Origin: Lachnospiraceae bacterium
Lineage (GTDB): Bacteria; Bacillota; Clostridia; Lachnospirales; Lachnospiraceae
DNA: 17,965 nt
Direction: 5' to 3'
Assembly (NCBI GenBank): GCA_014804185.1
Contig: JAAVAG010000150.1
Span: 1-17,965, forward strand
Shown: positions 7,444 to 14,791 of the stretch, piece after piece
Layout: every line of letters begins with the position of its first letter
How positions within the stretch are numbered: the first letter of the stretch is position 1
Translations under genes and position numbers: made by a program
The notes under the pieces: generated by a model
Told to the model about the DNA's origin: nothing
The model's database searches: none
What the model saw: only the letters and a program-made list of their open reading frames with translations

Positions 7444-10050
7444 TTACTTATCTTCGTGAGAGCACTTCAGGATAGTTTCCAGTATCCGCCTTGCACATGC
7501 CTGCAGCTCCCCTTTGGTAAGCGGATATTCCACACTGTCATCCGCAGTCGTCACTGCCTGGACAATTGTCTCCACATCTTTCTGGCTGCCCGGCATGATC
7601 AGGTCGTTTCCTGCCTTGATGCATCCCGCCGCACTGGAAAATCCATATTTGGTTTCTCCATCCAGATCAATGCCGCCACCGCCGGTTGTCCCCCAGTCTG
7701 TCATGACAATTCCCTCAAATCCCCATTCATCCCGGCACACCGCGGTCAAAAGTTCGTAATGGTTAGCTGTATGGATACCGTTCAGCAGATTATAAGAACT
7801 CATGAGCGCCAGGGGCTGTGATTCTTTCACGGCAATTTCAAAGCCCTTCAGGTAAATCTCCCGGATTGCCCGCTCCCTACAGTGTGCGTTGCAGTGTAGC
7901 CTGTTGTCCTCCTGGTTGTTCAGGGCAAAATGTTTGATGGTGGTGCCGCATCCGGAATGCTTCTGCACTCCTTTTGTATCTGCTGCGGCGCATTTTCCGG
8001 AAACAAAAGGATCCTCCGAATAATATTCAAAATTCCGTCCACAGAGAGGATTTCTATGAATATTCATTCCCGGAGCAAGCCATAAAGATATACCAAATTC
8101 CTCCATCTCCCCTCCCACGATACTGCCTGCCTCCTCAACAACTTCCATATCCCAGGTCTGGGCCAGCATTGTGGCAATGGGGATTGCCGTACAGTATTGA
8201 TAATAATCCACCGCATCCGCGGGACGTTCCGGCTTTTGAATATTCAGCAAAAGCTCCAGGCCGCCCAGTGCAGACTCTCCCAGCCCCGGAATCGGATTGT
8301 CCTGTGCGTCCGCCACAAAGGACTTTGATAAACGCAGTCCGGCAGGCCCATCCGCCAGCACAATATTCGGCACTTTTCGACTGTCAAGCAAAGCTGAGGT
8401 AGTATCCCCTGCTGCCCCCGGACAGGCCGTGGATGCCGCACCGATGATGGAAACACTACCAAATCCGCCCCTGGCCGTGCCCACGCAGAGATCCGCCATT
8501 TCTTCCACTGTCAGCTGGGCTACAAGCGCATCAAGAGAGGCTTCTCCCCGCCTGACCATATCCAATGTAACTTTCTCTCCCTGCTCTGCAGGAATCTCTG
8601 TCTGCGTCCCACTGTATAACGGAGCCTTCCTGGCAGGAATTCCTGCTGCAATGATCTCAATTTTCCCTGCTTCCCTCTTCTCCGTCTCCTCGCCGATGTA
8701 AGAATAAGGCTTTACACCTTTGGCAGACAATACTGTCATGCTGCAGTCCAGGCTAATGCGATTGGATAGTTCCTCTACGACCACCTCCCGGTCCAGTTCC
8801 AAAACTGCCGCCACATGAGTGTCCCTGGAACTGCTGCCCAGACGGATGACATATTCCCCTGGTTCCAGGATAAAAGCAGCTCTCTCCTCGTCATAAGAAG
8901 CCATGGAAACAATAGGAAATGTGACTTCAACCTTCTGTACCTCCCCCGGGTACAACTTTTTCGTCTTTACAAAACCAGCCAGTTCCTGATACGGCTTTTC
9001 CAGCTTCCCCTCCGGTGCGGAATAATATACCTGCACCACTTCTTTCCCGGAAAACACAGAACCCGTATTTTTCACTTCCGCAAGAACCTTCACATGGTTG
9101 TTCATCAGTGTCGCGCAGCCCAGGGAGATGGCAAACGTGGTATAGGACAGACCATATCCAAAGGGGTAGGCCGGTTTGATCCCAAAAGAATCAAAATATC
9201 GATAACCCACATAGATTCCTTCCCCATAATATTCATCATCCAGGTCATGGTTCAAATAACTGAATGTACTGGAGCATGGATAATCGGAATAATTCTCTGC
9301 CCACGTAGAAGCCAGGTGTCCGCTGGGGGTTTCTTTCCCCGTCAGGATATCCGTCAGCGCATAGCCGCCAATGTTTCCCGCCTGGCTCATCAGCAGAACC
9401 GCGTTAATACCCTTTAGACCGCGAATAAATTTTGTATCGATTACCCCTCCCACGTTGAGTACGAGAATTACCTTTTTATAAGCTTCCGTTATCTTTTCCA
9501 GATTGTAACACTCATTTTCCGACAATTCATAGTCGCCGGGTGCCAGACTGCGATCCTTTCCCTCCCCTGAATTCCTGGCTAACACATAAACTGCTGTATC
9601 CGCTTGAGAATTTCGGATATCCTCCTGCGTTATCTGCGGCTCATCCGGATCCTTATAAGGATTCGACAGTGCATCTTTGATTGCCTCCGTTCCCTTTTCC
9701 GCCAGAGCAGCCTTAAAGCTTTCCGTACAGGAGGCCATGGCATTCTCGCACAAGGTATCATAGCGGTCCATCCAATCCCCTGTAGTGACCATAAAGCCTG
9801 CTTCTTTCATTCCCTGCTCCACATTGACCACCATACGGCTGTTCACATCCCCGGATCCAGTGCCCCCCTTTACGGTGCGGCGTGCGCCGCTTCCAAAAAG
9901 TGCAATATTTCCTCTGACGTTTTGGAGCGGCAGTGTCCCGTCATTTTCCAGCAGTACCATTCCCTGTGTGGCTATCCTGCGGGAACGCTCCATATTCTTT
10001 TTTTCTCTCTCACTCATCTCAGGAGATTTTGTGGCATATATTTTTGCCAT
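7444..10050 (-). CDS. Glycoside hydrolase family 3 beta-glucosidase-type enzyme with reversed domain order
   Basis: A cytoplasmic GH3 retaining glycosidase of 868 residues without a signal peptide. The usual GH3 order is inverted. The alpha/beta sandwich domain comes first (about residues 25-290, with GMVLLENDGTLPL and EGIYVGYRYFDSFG), then a fibronectin III-like domain (about 310-405), a linker, and last the TIM barrel (about 505-868). The barrel carries KHF (706-708) and the nucleophile D785 in IVMTDWG. E277 in the EGIYVGYR motif is a candidate acid/base. Reversed order is known from some rumen and clostridial GH3 enzymes (Ruminococcus albus, Butyrivibrio). The start at 10050 follows AGAGG by about nine bases and lies 29 bases after the SDR stop, so the two are one operon. 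The substrate may be a beta-glucoside or a plant glycoside. Confidence 0.93.
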   Translation of the reverse strand: MAKIYATKSPEMSEREKKNMERSRRIATQGMVLLENDGTLPLQNVRGNIALFGSGARRTVKGGTGSGDVNSRMVVNVEQGMKEAGFMVTTGDWMDRYDTLCENAMASCTESFKAALAEKGTEAIKDALSNPYKDPDEPQITQEDIRNSQADTAVYVLARNSGEGKDRSLAPGDYELSENECYNLEKITEAYKKVILVLNVGGVIDTKFIRGLKGINAVLLMSQAGNIGGYALTDILTGKETPSGHLASTWAENYSDYPCSSTFSYLNHDLDDEYYGEGIYVGYRYFDSFGIKPAYPFGYGLSYTTFAISLGCATLMNNHVKVLAEVKNTGSVFSGKEVVQVYYSAPEGKLEKPYQELAGFVKTKKLYPGEVQKVEVTFPIVSMASYDEERAAFILEPGEYVIRLGSSSRDTHVAAVLELDREVVVEELSNRISLDCSMTVLSAKGVKPYSYIGEETEKREAGKIEIIAAGIPARKAPLYSGTQTEIPAEQGEKVTLDMVRRGEASLDALVAQLTVEEMADLCVGTARGGFGSVSIIGAASTACPGAAGDTTSALLDSRKVPNIVLADGPAGLRLSKSFVADAQDNPIPGLGESALGGLELLLNIQKPERPADAVDYYQYCTAIPIATMLAQTWDMEVVEEAGSIVGGEMEEFGISLWLAPGMNIHRNPLCGRNFEYYSEDPFVSGKCAAADTKGVQKHSGCGTTIKHFALNNQEDNRLHCNAHCRERAIREIYLKGFEIAVKESQPLALMSSYNLLNGIHTANHYELLTAVCRDEWGFEGIVMTDWGTTGGGGIDLDGETKYGFSSAAGCIKAGNDLIMPGSQKDVETIVQAVTTADDSVEYPLTKGELQACARRILETILKCSHEDK

Positions 10051-10079
10051 ATGATTTACCTCTCTTTCCCTATACTATT

Positions 10080-10919
10080 TTAAAATGCATTTCCGCCGCA
10101 TAATTCCGGCTTCATTCCCAGCTTCTTCATTGCGTTGTCGCAATAATCGATGATAAGTTCTGCTCCGCTGATAAAAGATGCCATTCGGCTCCCTAAAAAG
10201 ACAAGCGGATATCCTATCTCATCACTTTCAGCCAGCCTTCCCGCCAATCCTGCATCCTTGATCATGTTGTCCAGGCTGCCTGCCATGGTCGCAAACTCAT
10301 CTTTCATTCCCGTGTCCGTACTTCCAGGAAGCACCGCATTTACACGCACACCCTGCTTGGCAAACTTAATAGATGCCTCACAGGCATATGCATTTGCAAG
10401 CCTCTTTGAATACAGATAGGCATGGGTCGTGGGAAAATCCTTCCCGATCAGTTCCCCCATCCGCTTCTGTATGCCATCCCAATCTTTGATTCCAAGAACA
10501 TAGTCGCATTCGTCCCTATTCTCTTTCCATGCAATTCCAGACATGGACGATACAAATGTAATAGCACCTCCTGCCCGCATCCTGTCTTTCAAGTAATATT
10601 CCCCTATATACATATTGGCCGTATAATTGACATTGAAGGTCGTCATATAGTCTGTCTTGACACCGGACAGCCCGGCAACGCCAAAGAAATTATCAATTTC
10701 TTCTGGTATCTGCAGAAATGCCGCATCAATGGAATCCTTATCTGCCAGGTTTACCTTAACGAACTTCTCAATCCCGGGCACCCTGCATTCCTTCATATCC
10801 ATTGCATAAACTTTGGCGCCTAATTCCACCAGTATATTGGCAGCAGACTGCCCCATACCGGATGAAGCTCCAGTCACCACGCATACCTTATCCCCATAAC
10901 CAAAATAGTCTTTTCCCAT
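10080..10919 (-). CDS. Short-chain dehydrogenase/reductase, 3-alpha-hydroxysteroid dehydrogenase-like
   Basis: A 279-residue classical-fold SDR that should reduce or oxidise a carbonyl/hydroxyl pair with NAD(P)(H). The cofactor loop is TGASSGMG (16-23). D41 at the end of the second strand favours NAD(H). The catalytic residues seen are N98, S125 (VSSMSG) and Y168/K172 (YLYSK). The serine-to-tyrosine distance of 43 residues is much longer than the usual 13 or so. A similar insertion occurs in the Comamonas 3-alpha-hydroxysteroid dehydrogenase group (Ser114/Tyr155). NNAG is replaced by VAGLSG (81-86). The start has GGAGG 11 bases upstream. It lies between the GH43 remnant and GH3, so it may act on a sugar or an aglycone released by a glycosidase. 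The steroid link is only family resemblance. Confidence 0.88.
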   Translation of the reverse strand: MGKDYFGYGDKVCVVTGASSGMGQSAANILVELGAKVYAMDMKECRVPGIEKFVKVNLADKDSIDAAFLQIPEEIDNFFGVAGLSGVKTDYMTTFNVNYTANMYIGEYYLKDRMRAGGAITFVSSMSGIAWKENRDECDYVLGIKDWDGIQKRMGELIGKDFPTTHAYLYSKRLANAYACEASIKFAKQGVRVNAVLPGSTDTGMKDEFATMAGSLDNMIKDAGLAGRLAESDEIGYPLVFLGSRMASFISGAELIIDYCDNAMKKLGMKPELCGGNAF

Positions 10920-10971
10920 ATATCGCTTTTTCCTCCATTCTCATGTCTCTGTATGCAATCTCTGTTTCCCT

Positions 10972-11397
10972 TTACCTGACTTTCTGAACCCGGCCTTCCA
11001 TAATGCCATTCTCATTAAAGGAAAGTCATCTGCAAAATTGACCTGTACTGCCCTGACATCCATAGTTTCCCCAAGGCCAACCTCCGCCCATTCGTCTGCT
11101 CCCGCAAATGCGGCCTTCCACCATGTCCTGGCATCTTCATCCGTAATCTTTTCTGCCCCCGTCCCCGAAGAGACCCTTACGGGTTTTCCATAGGATAATA
11201 GCATCCAATCCGCCTCTCAAATCTATGATGCCTGGATATCCTCATAGTTGACACATGCCAAAGTCTTCCATTTTTGTCCTCCATGGTGGAACCATGGCCG
11301 CCTCCCTGTGTATCTCACACATATCATCCTGTTCTGGACGGATTTTAAAGAACTGATAACGATATTCCAAGTTCATCGGGTTACAAAAGTATTTCAT
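10972..11397 (-). pseudogene. GH43-like glycosidase with discoidin domain, reduced by three internal deletions
   Basis: Both ends of the gene survive. ATG 11397 sits seven bases after GGGAGG and begins MKYFCNPMNLEYRYQF, the typical start of a family of about 600-residue GH43-like proteins. The reading frame then jumps at about 11299 to GHGSTMEDKNGRLWH...STMRIS..FERRI, normally far downstream past the catalytic barrel. It jumps again at about 11206 to WMLLSYGKPVRVSS and a partial discoidin domain (TWWKAAF...DVRAVQVNFADD, to about 11020), and last to SFNENGIMEGRVQKVR and TAA 10974-10972. All pieces keep family order but lie in different frames. The catalytic core is missing, so no active enzyme can be made. 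It heads the SDR-GH3 operon. Family assignment rests on remembered sequence patterns. Confidence 0.85.
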
Positions 11398-11462
11398 CTG
11401 ATACCTCCCGTTCTTTGGTCCTGCTTTCACTGTTTACGGCCCGCTATCCGCCACATATCATG

Positions 11463-11497
11463 CAGAACTGATTTATACTGCCAGTATAGCGGTTCTG
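11463..11497. promoter_or_regulatory. Nested dyad, candidate operator/promoter of the GH43-SDR-GH3 operon
   Basis: A perfect 15-base palindrome TATACTGCCAGTATA (11474-11488, one central base) is flanked by a second matching pair, CAGAAC (11463-11468) and GTTCTG (11492-11497). On the minus strand the palindrome includes TATACT (11488-11483), usable as a -10 box, but no -35 hexamer lies 17 bases upstream, as expected for an activator-dependent promoter. It is about 65-100 bases before ATG 11397 and just past the AraC gene terminator. The neighbouring AraC-type protein is the obvious candidate binder, although its sites are more often direct repeats. Confidence 0.5.
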
Positions 11498-11553
11498 AAA
11501 CTTCGAAAATATCACAGACGTGCGCATTTTGCTACATTTTGGCTCAAACAGAC

Positions 11554-11598
11554 CAAAAAAAGACCACCTGGCAGCACACTGCTGACAGATGGTCTTTC
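11554..11598 (-). terminator. Rho-independent terminator of the AraC-type regulator gene
   Basis: On the minus strand AAGACCATCTGTCAG pairs with CTGCCAGGTGGTCTT across a short loop, with one mismatch and one G-T pair, and is followed by a run of seven T. It starts less than ten bases after the stop codon of the regulator at 11605. It separates the regulator from the glycosidase operon downstream. Confidence 0.88.
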
Positions 11599-11604
11599 AC
11601 AATA

Positions 11605-12831
11605 CTATCCTTTTTTCACTGATTCAAATGTCGTATCTTTATTGATAATTCTGCTGTTCAAAAGTCGGTATTCCTTGGGAGTCATTCCATAGAACCGTTT
11701 AAAACAGCTTCCGAAATGGCTCTGGGAGGCAAAGCAGAAATATTCCGAGATAATGGCAATGGAATAATCTGAATACATCAACAGGTTTGCCGCATGCTCA
11801 CATCGCTCCTTTAGAATATACTGCTGAATTGTCATTCCTTCCAGTTCTGAAAATTTGTGGGTAAGGTAAGTCCTGCTGATTCCAATGGCCGGCGCAATGT
11901 CGCTGACCTTGATGTCTTTCCGCAAATTCCTGGCAATATAGTCTTTGCATTTATCTACATACAAGAATCGGCTCTTCTGCTCCTTGGCTGTTTTTACTTT
12001 CTCCGTAAAATCAACCTGGGCCTTGATGCCCAGCATGGTTAATGCTCCCGTGTTATGGCTGCATCCTTCAATCTGCCGCAGATATACATCTCCCAGCGCA
12101 TATGCCTCCTCCGGGTTCATACCCCCATCCACAGCTGCCCTTGTGATCAACGTCAGGATGATGACAAGCACATATTCCATCTGTTTATGGCTGTCTGTAG
12201 ACATCTCTCCCATATAGCCGACATCCGGGACATTGCCGCTCATCGCTTCCTTCATGGCTTCCACATCTCCGCTTTTCACGATTTCCATAAGCCGGTTTTC
12301 AAAGATGATTCCACTCCCATGCTGGCGATCGTTCTCAGACTGTGAAAGCCTGTAGCTTTCCATCTTTTCTTCTGATGTCCACTCCTCAATATATTTGTCA
12401 TTACCCTTAATGCAAATATCTGGATATTTCACCTGTTCTCCAGTGCATTGAAAATAAACCATTGCCAGCAGCTTGGTCATCAGGCCGAAGCCCATTTGCC
12501 TGATGGGAAGCAGCTGCCTGATATGGTGGGCTTTCTTATATGCTTCGGAAACCATTGGAACAACCGTCCCCCTTGATGCAGGGCCAAAGCAACAGTACTG
12601 CCCCCGGCTTTCGCGGAATATACCGTAAAATGTCAGTTCATCCTCCAGGTATATGACCGGCAGCCGACTGGAATTACATATTTCCTCCAGGTCAGAACGC
12701 AAGTTTTCATCACTTATGACTGGTGACTGCCAATCATCCTCACCAGGATATTGAAAATGCCCTTCTTTCTCCCAGCAGACAAAAGGAATTTGAAAAATGT
12801 CATATAATACCTGTATTGAATATCGTTCCAT
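11605..12831 (-). CDS. AraC/YesN-type transcriptional regulator
   Basis: A 408-residue DNA-binding regulator, probably an activator of the adjacent carbohydrate operon. The C-terminal ~100 residues hold both AraC helix-turn-helix units: IKVSDIAPAIGISRTYLTHKF and YSIAIISEYFCFASQSHFGSCFKRF, the latter followed by GMTPKEYR. The N-terminal ~150 residues are probably the ligand-sensing part (CCFGPA is seen) and a helical middle segment follows; neither is a clear cupin. I choose ATG 12831 because AGGTAGGA precedes it by about five bases. The longer reading from 12909 would begin inside the likely promoter. An extended -10 TGC-TATACT lies at 12895-12887. The gene ends at a strong terminator. The ligand is unknown. 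Confidence 0.9.
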   Translation of the reverse strand: MERYSIQVLYDIFQIPFVCWEKEGHFQYPGEDDWQSPVISDENLRSDLEEICNSSRLPVIYLEDELTFYGIFRESRGQYCCFGPASRGTVVPMVSEAYKKAHHIRQLLPIRQMGFGLMTKLLAMVYFQCTGEQVKYPDICIKGNDKYIEEWTSEEKMESYRLSQSENDRQHGSGIIFENRLMEIVKSGDVEAMKEAMSGNVPDVGYMGEMSTDSHKQMEYVLVIILTLITRAAVDGGMNPEEAYALGDVYLRQIEGCSHNTGALTMLGIKAQVDFTEKVKTAKEQKSRFLYVDKCKDYIARNLRKDIKVSDIAPAIGISRTYLTHKFSELEGMTIQQYILKERCEHAANLLMYSDYSIAIISEYFCFASQSHFGSCFKRFYGMTPKEYRLLNSRIINKDTTFESVKKG

Positions 12832-12886
12832 ATATCCTACCTGTTTTACACATAAATTTGACTGCAGTACGATTACTATTTTGTAT

Positions 12887-12895
12887 AGTATAGCA
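12887..12895 (-). promoter_or_regulatory. Candidate extended -10 promoter of the AraC-type regulator gene
   Basis: TGC followed by TATACT (five of six consensus bases) stands about 56 bases before the chosen start. TTGCGA lies upstream as a weak -35, too close to this box but 16 bases from an alternative TATACA. The site falls just past the recognisable end of the DUF362 remnant, so the remnant no longer constrains it. Confidence 0.45.
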
Positions 12896-12961
12896 TTTTC
12901 GCATCGCAAAAGCTATCTTTACCTCCACTTTCCGCGCAGAAAATGTGTCCATGCAATTACA

Positions 12962-13500
12962 CAGCAGAGTCTTCAACAATACCGAATTTGTATAACTCAT
13001 ATTTGTTTCCCCGGAGGTATCATTATCAAACACTGCGGAACCATTCATATTTGCCTTAATTGCAATTTTCTCTCCCGTCTGGTATCCATTTCCGCCAAGA
13101 GAAGCAATGCTTTCATTTACCATCTGGAGGATAGGCTCTTCATCAAAATGATCTGTCTCCCACCAGTATTCGCTTCCGTCCCATGAAACGGAGTCTGGAT
13201 TGTGCGCCCAGACCACCCGCCCAGGCATGGCCCCAATGCCTGTTCCATAAGGTTCATGCTCCGGGAAAATACCATCATAGGCGATCTCCGTTTTTACATC
13301 CACTATACTTTCTTCTGTGCTTTCATTTTCGAGCAAATGATCACTCTGTTCTGTTTCCTTAGAATCAATTTCTGTAGATGTAACCTCTGTTGTATCTCCT
13401 GCATCAGACATATTTTTTTCTGCAGATTCACTCTTTCCTCCACAAGCCGCAAGGGAAATAACCGTCAAAACAGTGAGTAAGATAGCCGATTTTTTTTCAT
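12962..13500 (-). pseudogene. DUF362-type lipoprotein remnant, frameshifted and truncated
   Basis: ATG 13500 follows GGAGG by seven bases, but the frame stops after 11 codons. One more A in the run of eight (13490-13497) would give MKKKSAILLTVLTVISLAACGG, a clear lipoprotein signal with lipobox LAAC, continuous with the downstream frame. That frame holds an acidic, Ser/Thr-rich linker and then IFPEHEPYGTGIGAMPGRVVW, ETDHFDE and GEKIAIKANMNGSAVFD, which I recognise as the start of DUF362-domain lipoproteins. Compared with remembered homologues, a stretch appears lost in SIASLGG/NGYQTGEK, and everything after VLLKTLL (about 12962) is gone, so most of the domain is missing. It follows the flavodoxin remnant by 30 bases, which suggests an old redox operon. 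Intact DUF362 proteins often resemble ferredoxin or metal-site proteins. Confidence 0.78.
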
Positions 13501-13530
13501 GAGTTTTCCTCCAATCCTATCATCATTCTT

Positions 13531-14006
13531 TTATTCTATGAGCCCATTCTGCTTTAACCATGCGAACACATCTTCCGGTAGGCTGCTCCCTCCAGAGTAA
13601 TGTACCGATAATGCCTCTCCCATTACCACATCCAGCACCAGCTTCACAATCGCCGTCAGGCTCTGCCCAAAACGTCCCCCGCCATTGGAGCAGAGAGGGA
13701 TAATAGTCTTTCCGGAAAAATCATATTAATCAAGAAAAGACGCAATCGGCATAGGAATGGATGCCCACCAATTCGGATAACCTAAAATAATCGTGTCATA
13801 GTCTTCCATATTTTCCACATGGTCGGCAAGTTCCGGACGTGCCTGTGCATTCTGATCCCGCTGTGCTTCATTCAATACCGTGTTATAATCGCTGGAATAA
13901 GGATTTACCAATTCAATCTCAAATAAATCCGCCCCAGTCTGCGCCTGGATTTTCTCAGCAATCCCTTTCGTATTTCCTCCCCATCAATTCTAACCAGTAC
14001 CTCTAT
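13531..14006 (-). pseudogene. Short flavodoxin, broken at the FMN loop and by an in-frame stop
   Basis: The frame from 13983 to 13531 encodes most of a flavodoxin that would carry FMN-bound electrons: WGGNTKGIAEKIQ (the end of the phosphate-binding loop), NPYSSDYNTVLNEAQRD, DYDTIILGYPNWWASIPMPIASFL, then YDFSGKTIIPLCS and the C-terminal GGSSLPEDVFAWLKQNGLIE. A TAA at 13728-13726 interrupts it in frame between FLD and YDFSGK. Upstream, VLV is readable in another frame (14000-13992), but about four bases are missing before the WGGNT frame, and the likely start codon is ATA (14006-14004) after AAAAGG. The protein would be about 155 residues. At least two to three lesions make it non-functional. 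The pair with the DUF362 remnant suggests a lost redox unit. Confidence 0.82.
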
Positions 14007-14061
14007 ATGGAACCTTTTGTCAATAGTTGTGTAAACAGTTCTATTATCTATACTTTTACAG

Positions 14062-14106
14062 AAAAAAGCCATGCAGGACACATCCATCCTCTGCATGGCT
14101 CTTTCT
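14062..14106 (-). terminator. Rho-independent terminator of the rubrerythrin gene
   Basis: On the minus strand AGCCATGCAG pairs perfectly with CTGCATGGCT (10 bases), with more pairing possible inside (AGGA with TCCT), and is followed by six T. It lies about 55 bases past the rubrerythrin stop and just before the flavodoxin remnant. Confidence 0.88.
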
Positions 14107-14158
14107 CAGCATATCCGATTCTTTTTGGGGCTACAAAACATCAGTTTAGCAAGAAGTT

Positions 14159-14698
14159 TCAATAATTCTCCTCGCTAACCTCAAAATACGCCTGTGGATG
14201 GGCACACACAGGACAGACCTCTGGAGCGTTGGTTCCTACCACGATATGGCCGCAATTACGACATTCCCATACTTTCACCTCGCTCTTCGCAAACACTTCC
14301 GCCATCTCAACATTCTTCAAAAGCGCCCGATAACGTTCTTCGTGATGTTTTTCGATGGCCGCCACCATGCGGAACTTAGATGCCAGTTCGGGAAAGCCCT
14401 CTTCCTCGGCGGTTTGGGCAAATCCCTCGTACATATCCGTCCACTCGAAATTCTCTCCTTCAGCTGCAGCGCTCAGATTCGCCGCTGTGTTTCCGATGCC
14501 GTTCAGTTCCTTGAACCACATCTTGGCATGCTCTTTCTCATTATCCGCCGTTTTGAGAAATAGCGCAGCAATCTGCTCAAAGCCCTCTTTCTTTGCCGCA
14601 GAAGCAAAATAGGTATACTTGTTTCTCGCCTGGGACTCTCCGGCAAATGCCGCCTCCAGATTCTTTTCTGTCTGTGTTCCAGCATATTTTCCGCCCAT
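14159..14698 (-). CDS. rbr: Rubrerythrin
   Basis: A cytoplasmic di-iron protein that reduces hydrogen peroxide in anaerobes, 179 residues, slightly below the usual ~190. The ferritin-like domain shows the iron ligands in EAAFAGESQARNKY, DNEKEHAKMW, AEEEGFPELA and IEKHHEERY. The C-terminal rubredoxin domain has both cysteine pairs, CRNCG and CPVCAHPQ, so its electron-accepting [Fe(SCys)4] site is complete. I place the start at ATG 14698, seven bases after GGAGG; an in-frame ATG at 14788 would add 30 residues encoded by promoter DNA. The gene has its own promoter (14747-14755) and terminator, so it is monocistronic. Electrons normally come from rubredoxin or NADH-dependent partners, none of which are in the window. 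Confidence 0.97.
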   Translation of the reverse strand: MGGKYAGTQTEKNLEAAFAGESQARNKYTYFASAAKKEGFEQIAALFLKTADNEKEHAKMWFKELNGIGNTAANLSAAAEGENFEWTDMYEGFAQTAEEEGFPELASKFRMVAAIEKHHEERYRALLKNVEMAEVFAKSEVKVWECRNCGHIVVGTNAPEVCPVCAHPQAYFEVSEENY

Positions 14699-14746
14699 CT
14701 TTTTATCCTCCAGTTTTTTATTATTAAAATGCTTACTTAATATGTG

Positions 14747-14755
14747 AGTATACCA
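14747..14755 (-). promoter_or_regulatory. Extended -10 promoter of rubrerythrin
   Basis: TGG followed by TATACT lies about 49 bases before the chosen start. Only a poor -35 (TAGTCA) stands near the right distance, as is usual for extended -10 promoters. A TATTAA...TTAATA inverted repeat lies just downstream, roughly where a peroxide-stress repressor could bind; its sequence is not a clear PerR box. Confidence 0.55.
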
Positions 14756-14791
14756 CACTTTTCGATAGATGACTATACGGTCATGCACATT

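Noticed and set aside
8815..9417. 200-codon plus-strand open frame opposite GH3
   Set aside because: It is wholly inside the GH3 gene, whose motifs are clear; the translation has no recognisable domain.
12832..12909. N-terminal extension of the AraC-type regulator to 12909
   Set aside because: The extension covers the extended -10 promoter and has no ribosome site; ATG 12831 has a good one.
12800..13468. Intact 222-residue protein starting at 13468
   Set aside because: It starts inside a lipoprotein signal and its last ~60 residues are unrelated to the family and run into the regulator gene; it is better read as part of the DUF362 remnant.
14719..14739. TATTAA/TTAATA repeat as a PerR box for rubrerythrin
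   Set aside because: The half-sites are too short and the spacing is wrong for the known PerR consensus.
14699..14788. 30-residue N-terminal extension of rubrerythrin
   Set aside because: It would be encoded by the promoter and leader; ATG 14698 has GGAGG at the right distance and starts at the family's usual place.
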